A DNA stretch of 41,247 nucleotides from Minisyncoccota bacterium. Its GTDB lineage: Bacteria; Patescibacteriota; Minisyncoccia; Phycocordibacterales; Phycocordibacteraceae. The DNA is taken from contig JALHPI010000004.1 in NCBI GenBank assembly GCA_022842585.1, positions 1-41,247 on the forward strand. The letters run 5' to 3'. This document shows, piece after piece, positions 7,632 to 16,442 of the stretch. Within the stretch, counting starts at the first letter, position 1. Each line of letters opens with the position of its first letter. The notes beneath the pieces are model-generated. The model worked only from the letters and a program-made list of their open reading frames with translations. It did not search any database and had not been told where the DNA came from. A program made the position numbers and the translations under genes.

Positions 7632-9812
7632 ATGGAGAAAATCAGCGTTGACTTGGAGAACTGCTATGGAATTCCAAAATTCAAACGAGAATTTGATTTC
7701 TCTCTATCTCGTGCGATAGGTATTTATGCTCCAAACGGAGCCATGAAAACCTCATTTGCAAAAACATTTCAAGATTTGCAATACGGCAGAAAATCAAAAG
7801 ATTTAATTTATCCTGCGAGAATTCCAAAGAGGGAAATCACAAAAGAAGACGGGTCTCCCTTAATCGACGCTGAGGTCTTTGTAATAAAGCCATACAACGA
7901 TTCATTCCGGTCAGATAAAATTTCAACTCTGTTGGTTAACAAAGAATTGAAAACAAAATACGAAGAGATATTTAGGGCAGTCTCAGAGAAAAAGGAAGAC
8001 CTCTTGAAAGTTCTGAAAACTTCGTCAGGCATGAAGAAGGACGAAATTGAGAAAGAAATTTCTTTAACATTTACCAGTGAACATAATGAAGAGGAGGACT
8101 TCTTTCGCTCTCTAAGCCGTCTTGAAAAAGAAGTTGACGATGGTCAGGAGCCTCAGTTTGGGGATATTGTCTATACACAAATTTTCAATCCTAAGGTTGA
8201 GGTTGCTCTGAAAGAAGAAGGTGTAAGAGAAAAAATTCAACAGTACATAAAGACTTACGAAGAACTCATCAGCAAGTCTCGATATTTTAAAGAAGGTGTT
8301 TTCAATCATACAAACGCTTCAACTATCGCTAAAAGCCTCACAGACAATGGCTTTTTTGAAGCCGACCACTCTGTTTTTCTTCATTCTAAGGAAGGCGATA
8401 ATAAAATAGACACAAAAGAAGAACTGGAAAGAATAATCGAGGAGGAAAAACAATCTATTCTTAATAATCCCGCATTGAAAGATGCATTTGAAGAAGTAGA
8501 TAAGAAATTGAGTGCAAATGCAGAAGTAAAACTCTTCCGCAACTATCTCGCAAAAAATCTTAAAGTATTGCCTGAACTTGGTGGGAAAAAATCAAATGGT
8601 CTGAGGCAGAGAATATGGATATCTTATTTCAAGGTACATAAAGACCTTTACAAAGCCTTAGTCAGTGAGTATGACGCTAGTAAACCAGAACTTGAGAAGG
8701 TGATAAAACAAGCGAGTGTAGAGGCTTCAAAATGGACAAAAGTTGTTAAGCAGTACAACGAAAGGTTTATCGTCCCCTTTGAGTTAAGGGTAGAAAATCA
8801 ACCTGATGTAATTTTAAATGCACAGGTTCCAAAAATTGTTTTCGTCTTTAAAGACCCAAAAGGAGAGGTTGCAGTAATTGATGAAAAAGATTTACAAGAT
8901 AGTTTGAGTACAGGAGAACTGCGTGCGCTTTACATTCTCAATATACTTTTTGAGATTGAGGGACGTATAAATAACAATCAACCAACTCTCTTTATTGTTG
9001 ACGATATTGCTGACTCTTTTGATTACAAAAACAAATACGCAATTGTTGAATATTTGAAAGAAATATCCTTACGCCCGTTATTCCGTCAAATTATTTTGAC
9101 CCACAATTTCGACTTCTTTAGAACTGTCGCGAGAAAATTTATTGACCGCAGATGTTGTTTTACGGTAGAGAAATCAATTGAAGAAATAACTCTTACAGAT
9201 GCCGAATATGTATACGACCCATTTAAAACTTGGATGCAACAACTTGAATCAAATCGTACACAGTTAATTGCTTCAATTGCTTTTGTAAGAAATCTTATCC
9301 AATACACAAAAGGGTATGAACACGAGGATTATAAAACTCTAACCTCGCTGTTGCATATGAAGCCGGATACGGAAAATATTCTTATATCCGACCTACAGCG
9401 GATCTATAACGAGACATTAAATCGCGCGTTCGTACTATCGAACCCAACCGAAAAGGTATACGAAGTAATATTCAATTTGCTAGGAGATTGCATGGCTTCA
9501 ACAGAGGTCGTGAAATTGGAGAATAAAATTCTTTTATCTATAGCCATACGACTTAAAACTGAAAAATTCATACTCAGCAAAGTAGCGGATAAAACAATTC
9601 CTAGTACTCGTCAGACCCAGTATCTAATAGATCAATATAAAACTGAGTTTCTTGAGAAAGAAGGAGAAGAGGAAAAGATTGCAATTCTTGACGAAGTTGA
9701 CCTTATGACTGCAGAGAATATTCACCTCAATTCATTCATGTATGAGCCTATATTAGACATGTCCGATGAGAGCCTGAAAAAACTGTGCCGAAAAGTAGAC
9801 ACCCTTACGTAA
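7632..9812 (+). CDS. ABC/SMC-like AAA ATPase of the PrrC/RloC/AAA_13-like group, putative defence ATPase
   Basis: 726 aa; Walker A-like IYAPNGAMKTSFAKTF, signature-like LSTGELRALYIL, Walker B TLFIVDDIADSFDYKNKYAIVEYLKEI, H-loop IILTHNFDFFRTV, charged helical middle region. Confidence 0.8.
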   Translation: MEKISVDLENCYGIPKFKREFDFSLSRAIGIYAPNGAMKTSFAKTFQDLQYGRKSKDLIYPARIPKREITKEDGSPLIDAEVFVIKPYNDSFRSDKISTLLVNKELKTKYEEIFRAVSEKKEDLLKVLKTSSGMKKDEIEKEISLTFTSEHNEEEDFFRSLSRLEKEVDDGQEPQFGDIVYTQIFNPKVEVALKEEGVREKIQQYIKTYEELISKSRYFKEGVFNHTNASTIAKSLTDNGFFEADHSVFLHSKEGDNKIDTKEELERIIEEEKQSILNNPALKDAFEEVDKKLSANAEVKLFRNYLAKNLKVLPELGGKKSNGLRQRIWISYFKVHKDLYKALVSEYDASKPELEKVIKQASVEASKWTKVVKQYNERFIVPFELRVENQPDVILNAQVPKIVFVFKDPKGEVAVIDEKDLQDSLSTGELRALYILNILFEIEGRINNNQPTLFIVDDIADSFDYKNKYAIVEYLKEISLRPLFRQIILTHNFDFFRTVARKFIDRRCCFTVEKSIEEITLTDAEYVYDPFKTWMQQLESNRTQLIASIAFVRNLIQYTKGYEHEDYKTLTSLLHMKPDTENILISDLQRIYNETLNRAFVLSNPTEKVYEVIFNLLGDCMASTEVVKLENKILLSIAIRLKTEKFILSKVADKTIPSTRQTQYLIDQYKTEFLEKEGEEEKIAILDEVDLMTAENIHLNSFMYEPILDMSDESLKKLCRKVDTLT

Positions 9813-9818
9813 TCTCCT

Positions 9819-10172
9819 ATGGATAAGGAAGACACGAGGCAGATGACGGTTGAGCAACTTGTAGAATTGGCCGGTGATTCTGTAATAGGAACCCCTAGTG
9901 GTCTGAAGTCTCAAAAAGCACAGGCAGAAATAAACCGACGGCTCATAGAGGCTCTGAACGCTTCCAAAGAGTCAACGGATGTATATTCTGAAAAAATCCT
10001 CAATCTAAGTCTCGTGCTTTTGTTAGTGGCAATGGCGCAACTTATGGTTTCAATCTTTGCTTTGCCATTTCCGCTTTGGGTTCAAGTTGTGGCTTGGATA
10101 GCCTTAGTAATGTTTATCGTTTACGAGTCTTGGAATTTAACAGGTAGGAAAGACCCTAAATGGTGGAAATAG
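9819..10172 (+). CDS. Small membrane protein with cytosolic N-terminal helical region and two C-terminal TM helices; partner of the upstream ATPase
   Basis: 117 aa, 6 nt after the ATPase stop; hydrophobic [23 protein letters not shown] and [19 protein letters not shown]. Confidence 0.65.
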   Translation: MDKEDTRQMTVEQLVELAGDSVIGTPSGLKSQKAQAEINRRLIEALNASKESTDVYSEKILNLSLVLLLVAMAQLMVSIFALPFPLWVQVVAWIALVMFIVYESWNLTGRKDPKWWK

Positions 10173-10330
10173 CCGTTCCGAAATCGTCGCAGACAGCCAG
10201 CCGTTCTACAGTCTTTATAAAAAATACTAATCCACAGGTGGTGGGATTTTCGGGGGTGGTAGGGTGGGGGTACCTGATTCGGTAGATTTTTTGTATCGCT
10301 CTCGGGAATTATCCGTAGTTATTCTCATAT

Positions 10331-10867
10331 ATGAATCTCGTATACCAGTTCACGGTGCCTATGTTTGTGCGGATGCTCGGTGCGCTCGATACCATACTCA
10401 GTAAGGCCGAGGCGTGGGCGAAGGAGCAGGGAATGGATGAAAAGGAATTGCTCGCGACTTCTCTTGCGCCTGATATGTTCCCGCTTTCAAGGCAGGTGCA
10501 GGTGGCGTGTGATAACGCGAAGGGCGCTACGGCACGTCTCTCGGGCACGGAAGTGCCTTCGCATCCTGATACGGAGACGACGATTGCCGAGCTTCGCGCA
10601 CGCATCGCGAAGACGCTTGAGTTCATCAAGACTGTTCCGGAATCGGCGTTTGAAGGTGCGCTTGAGAAGAAAGTGATTCTTCCGTTTATGCCGACGATGT
10701 ACCTCGACGGTCTCGACTACGCGCGTGGGTTCTCACTCGGAAACTTCTACTTCCACGTCACTACCGCGTACGGCATTCTCCGTATGAAAGGTATGCCGGT
10801 AGGGAAGGCCGACTACTTTGGTGGCTTCGATATGATGAAGCCTGTTCCCGAAGGCGGTCTCGGCTAA
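10331..10867 (+). CDS. DUF1993 (DinB-like fold) family protein
   Basis: MNLVYQFTVPMFVRMLGALDTILSKAEAWA...ARLSGTEVPSHPDTETTIAELRARIAKTLEFI...FFHVTTAYGILRMKGMPVGKADYFGG, characteristic DUF1993 pattern. Confidence 0.85.
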   Translation: MNLVYQFTVPMFVRMLGALDTILSKAEAWAKEQGMDEKELLATSLAPDMFPLSRQVQVACDNAKGATARLSGTEVPSHPDTETTIAELRARIAKTLEFIKTVPESAFEGALEKKVILPFMPTMYLDGLDYARGFSLGNFYFHVTTAYGILRMKGMPVGKADYFGGFDMMKPVPEGGLG

Positions 10868-10888
10868 GGTACGTCCCCGTTCTACGCA

Positions 10889-10919
10889 AAAAACCGCAAG
10901 ACGTCGTCTTGCGGTTTTT
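10889..10919. terminator. Bidirectional terminator between convergent genes
   Basis: Perfect inverted repeat aaaaaccgcaagac-gtc-gtcttgcggttttt. Confidence 0.9.
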
Positions 10920-10974
10920 GTATAAGAAAGCGCAGCCTGCAGGTGCAGGCGGCGCGACTCTTCTTCGTTCAGGT

Positions 10975-11394
10975 TTATCGCTTGTTCTTGTAGACGGGAT
11001 GGCTCGGCGTGTTCTCAAGGGTGTAGAGACGCCGTGCCTCGATAGGGAAGGAGTGGACTCCGTCCCCAGTGAGTATCATCGGTTTCCCGCGTACGACGCG
11101 CAGTCCGTGTGCACGGGCCGCAGACGCCATGTGGAAATGATCGTTGCTTGGGATGCTGGCGACTACCCATTCAATCTCCTGCCACTTGAGAATCACGAGC
11201 GTGAAGAGCTCGTTTTTCGGCGTGTCCGGAGGATAGTGCGTATGCTCAAGGGTTTGAAGACAGTCGGTCACCCCCGGTCGCGGCGGATTGATCATCCCAA
11301 TGAAATGCGATAGCCCTGGTTTTTTGAAGAGCTCCTCAATTTCAGCTTCCGTCGCAAAACGGATACCTTCTTCGGGTTTAGGCATTACTGCCAT
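10975..11394 (-). CDS. Hypothetical protein
   Basis: 139 aa clean ORF MAVMPKPEEGIRFATEAEIEELFKKPGLSHFIGM..., convergent to the DUF1993 gene with a shared terminator. Confidence 0.6.
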   Translation of the reverse strand: MAVMPKPEEGIRFATEAEIEELFKKPGLSHFIGMINPPRPGVTDCLQTLEHTHYPPDTPKNELFTLVILKWQEIEWVVASIPSNDHFHMASAARAHGLRVVRGKPMILTGDGVHSFPIEARRLYTLENTPSHPVYKNKR

Positions 11395-11490
11395 CCTTTT
11401 CTTCAGGTGTTGAGGTGATGAGCACTATACCACTTTTACAGAAAAAATAAACTCATACCCCGCAAGGTTTAACCTTGTAGGTTTTTCTTT

Positions 11491-12225
11491 TTAAAGGCCG
11501 AGGGAAGCGAGGAAGGTGGCGAGCTCCTTGCCTTCGATATAGCGCCACTGCCCACGTGGTAGGCGACCAAGCTCTATGTTCATCACGCGGGTGCGCTCGA
11601 GCGTCTTCACTTCGTTACGCATCGCGACCACCATGCGGCGGACCTGATGCTTCTTACCCTCGGTGAGGATGATGGAGAAACGGTTCTCTCCGCGCACGGT
11701 TACTTGCGCGGGCTTGGTGCGGTAGTCTTCAATCTCCACGCCTTTCTCCATGTGCTCTTTGAAGCTGGGGCGAAGCGGCTGGACGGTCGTGACCATGTAT
11801 TCTTTCTCGTGTTCAAACTTCGGATTCAAGAGACGGTCCGTGATGCGTCCGTCGTTTGTGAGGATTATCAAACCGCTCGAGTCCTTATCAAGACGGCCGA
11901 TAGGGAAGACGCCCGCGACCTCCGGCGATTCTTCCAAGAGCATCTTTATGTCCTCCTCGTCTTTCTCTTCGTCCGGAGAGTGGGTGATGACACCGCGTGG
12001 CTTGTTGTATGCAACATAGATGCGGGGAGCGGACGGGACATGACCGCGCTTCATCTCCACCTTGTCGGTCTCGGTCACTTTGTCGCCTAGCTTCGCTACC
12101 CGGCCATTGATATAGACCTTCTTCTTCTCTATAAGCTCGTCGGCGCCTCGGCGCGTCGAAAGGCCCTGCAGGGCAAGGTATTTATTGATGCGCATCGGGT
12201 ATACGGGCTTCTCCTCGGGTTCCAT
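11491..12225 (-). CDS. Pseudouridine synthase, RsuA/RluB/RluF family (S4 domain + catalytic domain)
   Basis: S4 domain MRINKYLALQGLSTRRGADELIEKKKVYINGRVAKLGDKV; catalytic GRLDKDSSGLIILTNDG; KKHQVRRM. Confidence 0.92.
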   Translation of the reverse strand: MEPEEKPVYPMRINKYLALQGLSTRRGADELIEKKKVYINGRVAKLGDKVTETDKVEMKRGHVPSAPRIYVAYNKPRGVITHSPDEEKDEEDIKMLLEESPEVAGVFPIGRLDKDSSGLIILTNDGRITDRLLNPKFEHEKEYMVTTVQPLRPSFKEHMEKGVEIEDYRTKPAQVTVRGENRFSIILTEGKKHQVRRMVVAMRNEVKTLERTRVMNIELGRLPRGQWRYIEGKELATFLASLGL

Positions 12226-12253
12226 ATGGCTGACTATACCCTATACTATCCGC

Positions 12254-13009
12254 ATGAGTAATGAAGGAGGACCAGACGACCCAACCGTTCCGCCAAAGCC
12301 AACTGCGGAAGTCGTTAATTTTGAATTGATACGCATGCTCGAGATGGCGAAAAGAGTCGGTAAAGATATGGGGAATCTCGATTCTGACGTGCCGTTGTTT
12401 ACGCAAGATGCATTCGATCGAATTAATGACGGTGACTATGCGACCGCGCGGGAAATACTCGATGAGATTCCATATTCGGAACTCGACGAATCCCTCGTAG
12501 AAACCTATCGGGAAAAATATTCACCCGACTCCTATGGACAAGTCGAGCTTGCGGAGGCACTGAAAGCATATCGACTTACTCCGGACAAAGGTCTGTATCA
12601 GAAAGAGGAGCTCTATGCGCTTGCAGAAACAGCAGTGAAAGAATTTGCTCCTAAGCCCCCTGCAAAGCAGGAGGCCGTACCAGTACCGCCCGAGCTTGAT
12701 GAGTCCGTGTTTGGTCGCGGACGGTACGTGACTTTTAATGAATCTGCAATTCATCCGGACTATGTTGACTCCATACGTGAGGAGCTTGGAATCAAGTCCG
12801 GAGAAACGTACTGCATATACGGTCTTCAGCTCCGGCTTAATAATCAGTGGGTTGCGCATATCGGCCCTGATGCGTCTCCTGACGTATTGAAAGGATTCAA
12901 CCCGAATATCCCGAAGCAAACCGAAGGCCCTTATAAAGACGTGGTGCCTGTTCCCGTAGCGTACTTACAGCCCGACAACAAAGTCGTACCGTTCGGACCT
13001 AAAGGCTAG
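12254..13009 (+). CDS. Hypothetical protein
   Basis: In-frame ATG at 12254 (MSNEGGPDDPTVPPKPTAEVVNFELIRMLEMAKRVGKD...) preferred over 12185, which overlaps the divergent rsuA-like gene. Confidence 0.6.
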   Translation: MSNEGGPDDPTVPPKPTAEVVNFELIRMLEMAKRVGKDMGNLDSDVPLFTQDAFDRINDGDYATAREILDEIPYSELDESLVETYREKYSPDSYGQVELAEALKAYRLTPDKGLYQKEELYALAETAVKEFAPKPPAKQEAVPVPPELDESVFGRGRYVTFNESAIHPDYVDSIREELGIKSGETYCIYGLQLRLNNQWVAHIGPDASPDVLKGFNPNIPKQTEGPYKDVVPVPVAYLQPDNKVVPFGPKG

Positions 13010-13458
13010 TTCAGGAGCGTAATTGAGATCTGGAGGATGGTGGCAAAGGTGCCCCAGAGTACGTAAGGGACGAGGAGCCAGAAGACGACTTTCGTCTTTT
13101 TCCACGCGAGTACCTGTAGCCACACGAGGGAGAGGAGCACTGCGAGGATGGAGAGGGAGATGAGCAGGTTGTCACGGGTGACAATCAGAATCGGCGTAAA
13201 GGAGAGGTTCAGGAGGATGTTTGCGACAAAGAGCGCTATGAATCCGCCTGAAACGCGCTTTTTGAAAAAGAGGTAGATGGACCAGAGAAGTGCAATTGCG
13301 ATGAGCGGATAGATGATTCCCCAGGCGACCCCGAAGAGCCATGGCGGAGGAGCGAAGAAGGGCTTCGCAAGTTCTGCATACCAGCCCGCGTACTGTGCGG
13401 TGGAAGCCATATCACCCGTGTAGCTGAATTGATGCGTAAACCAGTAGAGGAAGTTCAT
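13006..13458 (-). CDS. TspO/MBR family protein
   Basis: Start at MNFLYWFTHQF (13458); KPFFAPPPWLFGVAWGIIYPLIAIALLW, LNLSFTPILI, five TM segments. Confidence 0.85.
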   Translation of the reverse strand: MNFLYWFTHQFSYTGDMASTAQYAGWYAELAKPFFAPPPWLFGVAWGIIYPLIAIALLWSIYLFFKKRVSGGFIALFVANILLNLSFTPILIVTRDNLLISLSILAVLLSLVWLQVLAWKKTKVVFWLLVPYVLWGTFATILQISITLLN

Positions 13459-13506
13459 AATCTGAGTGTAGCACTCATATAAGAAAGCGTATCGTACAAT
13501 ATATCT

Positions 13507-14160
13507 ATGAAACTCATTTTGATTAGTGTCGCAGTCGTCGTGGTGCTTATCCTTATCTGGGCGCTCTACGGATACTTCGCGGTACGCAACATTGAGCGGC
13601 CGAGCTACAGCGTGATCGAAAAGCGTGATGGGTACGAGATACGCACGTACGACCAGTATGTGGTCGCCGAGACGACCGTCTCCGGAAATATGCAACAAGC
13701 GATGAATGAGGGCTTCACGCGTATCGCCGGCTACATCTTCGGGGGGAACACGACGAAGGCAAGTATCTCCATGACCGCACCCGTCTCCGAGAAAATCGAG
13801 ATGACCGTGCCGGTCTCCGAAAAGATTGCCATGACCGCTCCGGTCGTCGCGGGAGACGAGACGAACGGCGCACGCGTGATTTCCTTTGTGATGCCATCCA
13901 AGTACACGCTCGAGACGCTTCCGGTGCCAGACGACGCTCGCGTGAAGCTTCGTGCAGTCGCAGGCCACACGGTAGCAGCGCTTTCGTTCTCCTGGTCTTC
14001 AAGCGCTGAGACGGTGACGGCAAAGAAGCTACAGCTCGCCTCACTCCTTGCGCGCGACAGGGTGACGGTCGCGGGTGAGCCCCAAGCGGCCTTCTATAAC
14101 CCGCCTTGGACCCCGCCCTTCATGCTCCACAGCGAAATCCTGATTCCTATATCGGAATAA
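13507..14160 (+). CDS. SOUL family heme-binding-like protein
   Basis: IERPSYSVIEKRDGYEIRTYDQYVVAETTVSG...GFTRIAGYIFGGNTTKASISMTAPVSEKIEMTVPVSEKIAMTAPV...SFVMPSKYTLETLPVPDDARV. Confidence 0.9.
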   Translation: MKLILISVAVVVVLILIWALYGYFAVRNIERPSYSVIEKRDGYEIRTYDQYVVAETTVSGNMQQAMNEGFTRIAGYIFGGNTTKASISMTAPVSEKIEMTVPVSEKIAMTAPVVAGDETNGARVISFVMPSKYTLETLPVPDDARVKLRAVAGHTVAALSFSWSSSAETVTAKKLQLASLLARDRVTVAGEPQAAFYNPPWTPPFMLHSEILIPISE

Positions 14161-14203
14161 GGGGTATGGAGAGTGTTTTGGTACAATTGGTATAATAAGA
14201 CGT

Positions 14204-14755
14204 ATGAAAGGACCGATTATCGGCATTGTCATAGTGCTCGCGCTGCTTGCGACCGGCGCTATCTTTTACGCAAGCGATGCGCTTCAACCTGCGCCTCCCG
14301 CATCCATCGAACAGACGTACGCAAACGACCTCTTCGGGTTCTCGTTTTCGTATCCGGTCGGCTACCTCTTGGCAGAGGCGGAAGTGGGCGTGCTCGGGCG
14401 CACGCACCATGTCATCACCATCATCAAGGAAGAAGACGCGGTACCGCGAGCAAATGCCGAAGGTCCAACGGCGATTACCATAGACGTCTACCAGAACGAT
14501 ACGAAACCGCAGACCTTGGAAGAGTGGATACAGTCGGACGAATCAAACGCAAAGCTTGGCAACGGAGTGATGATTGAAGGTACGGTAGGTGACGCACCCG
14601 CACTTCGCTACACCTGGTCGGGGCTCTATGAAGGAGAGACGACCGTCTTCCTCCACAATGATCGCATCGTCGCCGTGTCCGTGACCTATATGTCGCAAGC
14701 CGACGATATCTATGGCGTATACGGCATGCTCCTAAACTCGCTCCGACTCCGCTAA
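14204..14755 (+). CDS. Secreted/membrane-anchored hypothetical protein
   Basis: N-terminal TM/signal MKGPIIGIVIVLALLATGAIFYA; ORF of 183 aa colinear with neighbours. Confidence 0.6.
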   Translation: MKGPIIGIVIVLALLATGAIFYASDALQPAPPASIEQTYANDLFGFSFSYPVGYLLAEAEVGVLGRTHHVITIIKEEDAVPRANAEGPTAITIDVYQNDTKPQTLEEWIQSDESNAKLGNGVMIEGTVGDAPALRYTWSGLYEGETTVFLHNDRIVAVSVTYMSQADDIYGVYGMLLNSLRLR

Positions 14756-14761
14756 CTTCCT

Positions 14762-15190
14762 ATGTCTTTCAAACTCGTCGCCCTGCTCGGCTTCATGACA
14801 CTCCTCTTCGGTATCGCCATAGGATTCTTTTTCGGGTACGGGATAGGGAACGCGAACAGTGTGAAAATACTCCGGGACGAGGATGCGAAAGTTTCGCAAC
14901 CAGTAACGAAAGAGATAGAGCTACGCGGTACGCAGATATGCCTTCCGCATAAAAATCAGAACGGTCCGCAGACCAAAGAGTGCGCGATGGGCCTCAAAGC
15001 TACCGACGGCAAAAACTACGGGCTCGACCTCTCCTCGCTCCAGCCGGACAAAGTTGAAGAGTTCATGGATGGGGCCACCGTACGAGTCGTGGGTGACTTT
15101 ACTCCTGAAACAGCGCTCTCTACCGACCATTGGCAACAGTACGATATGGAGGGCATTGTCCACGTGACCTCTGTTGCGCGCGTGCAATAA
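14762..15190 (+). CDS. Membrane-anchored hypothetical protein
   Basis: MSFKLVALLGFMTLLFGIAIGFFFGYGIGN anchor; starts 7 nt after previous stop. Confidence 0.6.
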   Translation: MSFKLVALLGFMTLLFGIAIGFFFGYGIGNANSVKILRDEDAKVSQPVTKEIELRGTQICLPHKNQNGPQTKECAMGLKATDGKNYGLDLSSLQPDKVEEFMDGATVRVVGDFTPETALSTDHWQQYDMEGIVHVTSVARVQ

Positions 15191-15198
15191 GGGGTAGC

Positions 15199-15219
15199 AT
15201 TAGGGGTATACCCCCTAAT
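15199..15219. promoter_or_regulatory. Near-perfect palindrome attagggg-tata-ccccctaat upstream of the DUF1761 gene
   Basis: Inverted repeat directly in the 36-nt gap before the start at 15227. Confidence 0.45.
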
Positions 15220-15226
15220 CATTCCT

Positions 15227-15649
15227 ATGGAAGACCCAACAAACATACTCGCCGTGCTCGCTTCAGCGGTGTTTGCCGTCGTGCTCGGCGGACTTTGGTA
15301 CGGACCGGTGTTCGGAAAAATGTGGATGAAGCTTATCGGGATGACTCCTGAGAAAATGAAAGCTATGCCGCTCTCTCCGGTAGTCGCCATGCTCGGCGGA
15401 CTCATCACGGCATTTCTGATGGCATACGTGCTCGCGCACGGCATCATCTTCGGAAACGCATTCACGAACATGTCCGGGATTGAGGGCGGTGTGACCGGCG
15501 CATTCTGGTACTGGCTCGGCTTTGCAGTTCCACTTACCGGCGGTGCGTTCCTTTGGGAAGGAAAGTCTTGGAAGCTTTGGGTGCTGAATGCGGGCTACTA
15601 TCTCGTGTCCCTACTCGGCATGGGCGCAATCCTAGGCGCTTGGTCGTAG
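15227..15649 (+). CDS. DUF1761 family membrane protein
   Basis: GGLWYGPVFGKMWMKLIGMTPEKMK...GGLITAFLMAYVLAH...GAFWYWLGFAVPLTGGAFLWEGKSWKLWVLNAGYYLVSLLGMGAILGAW. Confidence 0.85.
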   Translation: MEDPTNILAVLASAVFAVVLGGLWYGPVFGKMWMKLIGMTPEKMKAMPLSPVVAMLGGLITAFLMAYVLAHGIIFGNAFTNMSGIEGGVTGAFWYWLGFAVPLTGGAFLWEGKSWKLWVLNAGYYLVSLLGMGAILGAWS

Positions 15650-16240
15650 GAGTGTTCGAAAGGTAATCGAGTAGCGAAGTTCTTCGACGGGCGGGATGGA
15701 ATGCTGGTAGAACCAGCGACTATCTCCCTGGAGTATGTATGCGCTCCGTGGGCCAAGCGCGTGCTTCGCTATGTCTTGCGTCCTGCGCGGATTGCCGCGA
15801 AGACGTGAACGGACAGGCCGGAGTCGCATCAGGCTCCATCCGGCAAGCGAGATGCCGACGATGTGTTCGCACGGCTCGCTATCTACGTGCCAGCCGATGG
15901 CAGCACCTTCCGTGTATTCGGTAATCAAGGCTTCGCCCACATGGGAGGCGGGGATGTGGAGCCACTTCGCGACTTTCCGCTGGAGCGGTCGGAGAAACGG
16001 CGGGAGCGGGGAGCCCGGTACTATCTTCCTGTTTTTGAAATCATAGCCCCAGCCGAAATTGATAAGCCTGCGCTTCGCCGTGTATTCGCCCCGCGACCCG
16101 TGCACGAGTGGAAGGTCTTCTATGTATCCGAGGAGTTCCGCCTCTTCCTCCACAGTGAGGAAATTCGGCCTATAGACGAAGCCGTCGGGGAAGCGTTGCT
16201 TCGTATCGAAGAGGGAGGCTTGGGTCTCGACGCGGGTCAT
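15632..16240 (-). CDS. AlkB-like 2OG-Fe(II) dioxygenase
   Basis: Start MTRVETQASLFD (16240); HxD in GWHVDSEP, distal His WFYQHSIPPV, RYSITFRT at the C-terminus; 3' end overlaps the convergent DUF1761 gene. Confidence 0.88.
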   Translation of the reverse strand: MTRVETQASLFDTKQRFPDGFVYRPNFLTVEEEAELLGYIEDLPLVHGSRGEYTAKRRLINFGWGYDFKNRKIVPGSPLPPFLRPLQRKVAKWLHIPASHVGEALITEYTEGAAIGWHVDSEPCEHIVGISLAGWSLMRLRPVRSRLRGNPRRTQDIAKHALGPRSAYILQGDSRWFYQHSIPPVEELRYSITFRTLLRPSA

Positions 16241-16352
16241 CCTCACAGCATACGAAAACGCTGTCCACCTCTCCCACACAACATGGACTCACTTACCGGA
16301 CTGCTGTCGTTCAGACGAGGCCGTCTTCACTAACGCAGTCCGCCGTTCGTCT

Positions 16353-16377
16353 CCCCCATAAGAATGGGGGTACCCCC
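16353..16377. promoter_or_regulatory. Two mutually exclusive hairpins upstream of the VIT transporter gene
   Basis: cccccat(aaga)atggggg at 16353-16370 competes with gggggtaccccc at 16366-16377. Confidence 0.4.
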
Positions 16378-16442
16378 GAAATACAAATACTTTCGTTAAC
16401 CTAGGCTTCCGATAAGCGAGTCTAGGGTATACTGCGACCATC

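Noticed and set aside
13459-13968. Long N-terminal extension of the 320-aa minus ORF 13006..13968
   Set aside because: The extension lies antisense to the SOUL gene and has no homology-like composition; TspO similarity starts only after 13458.
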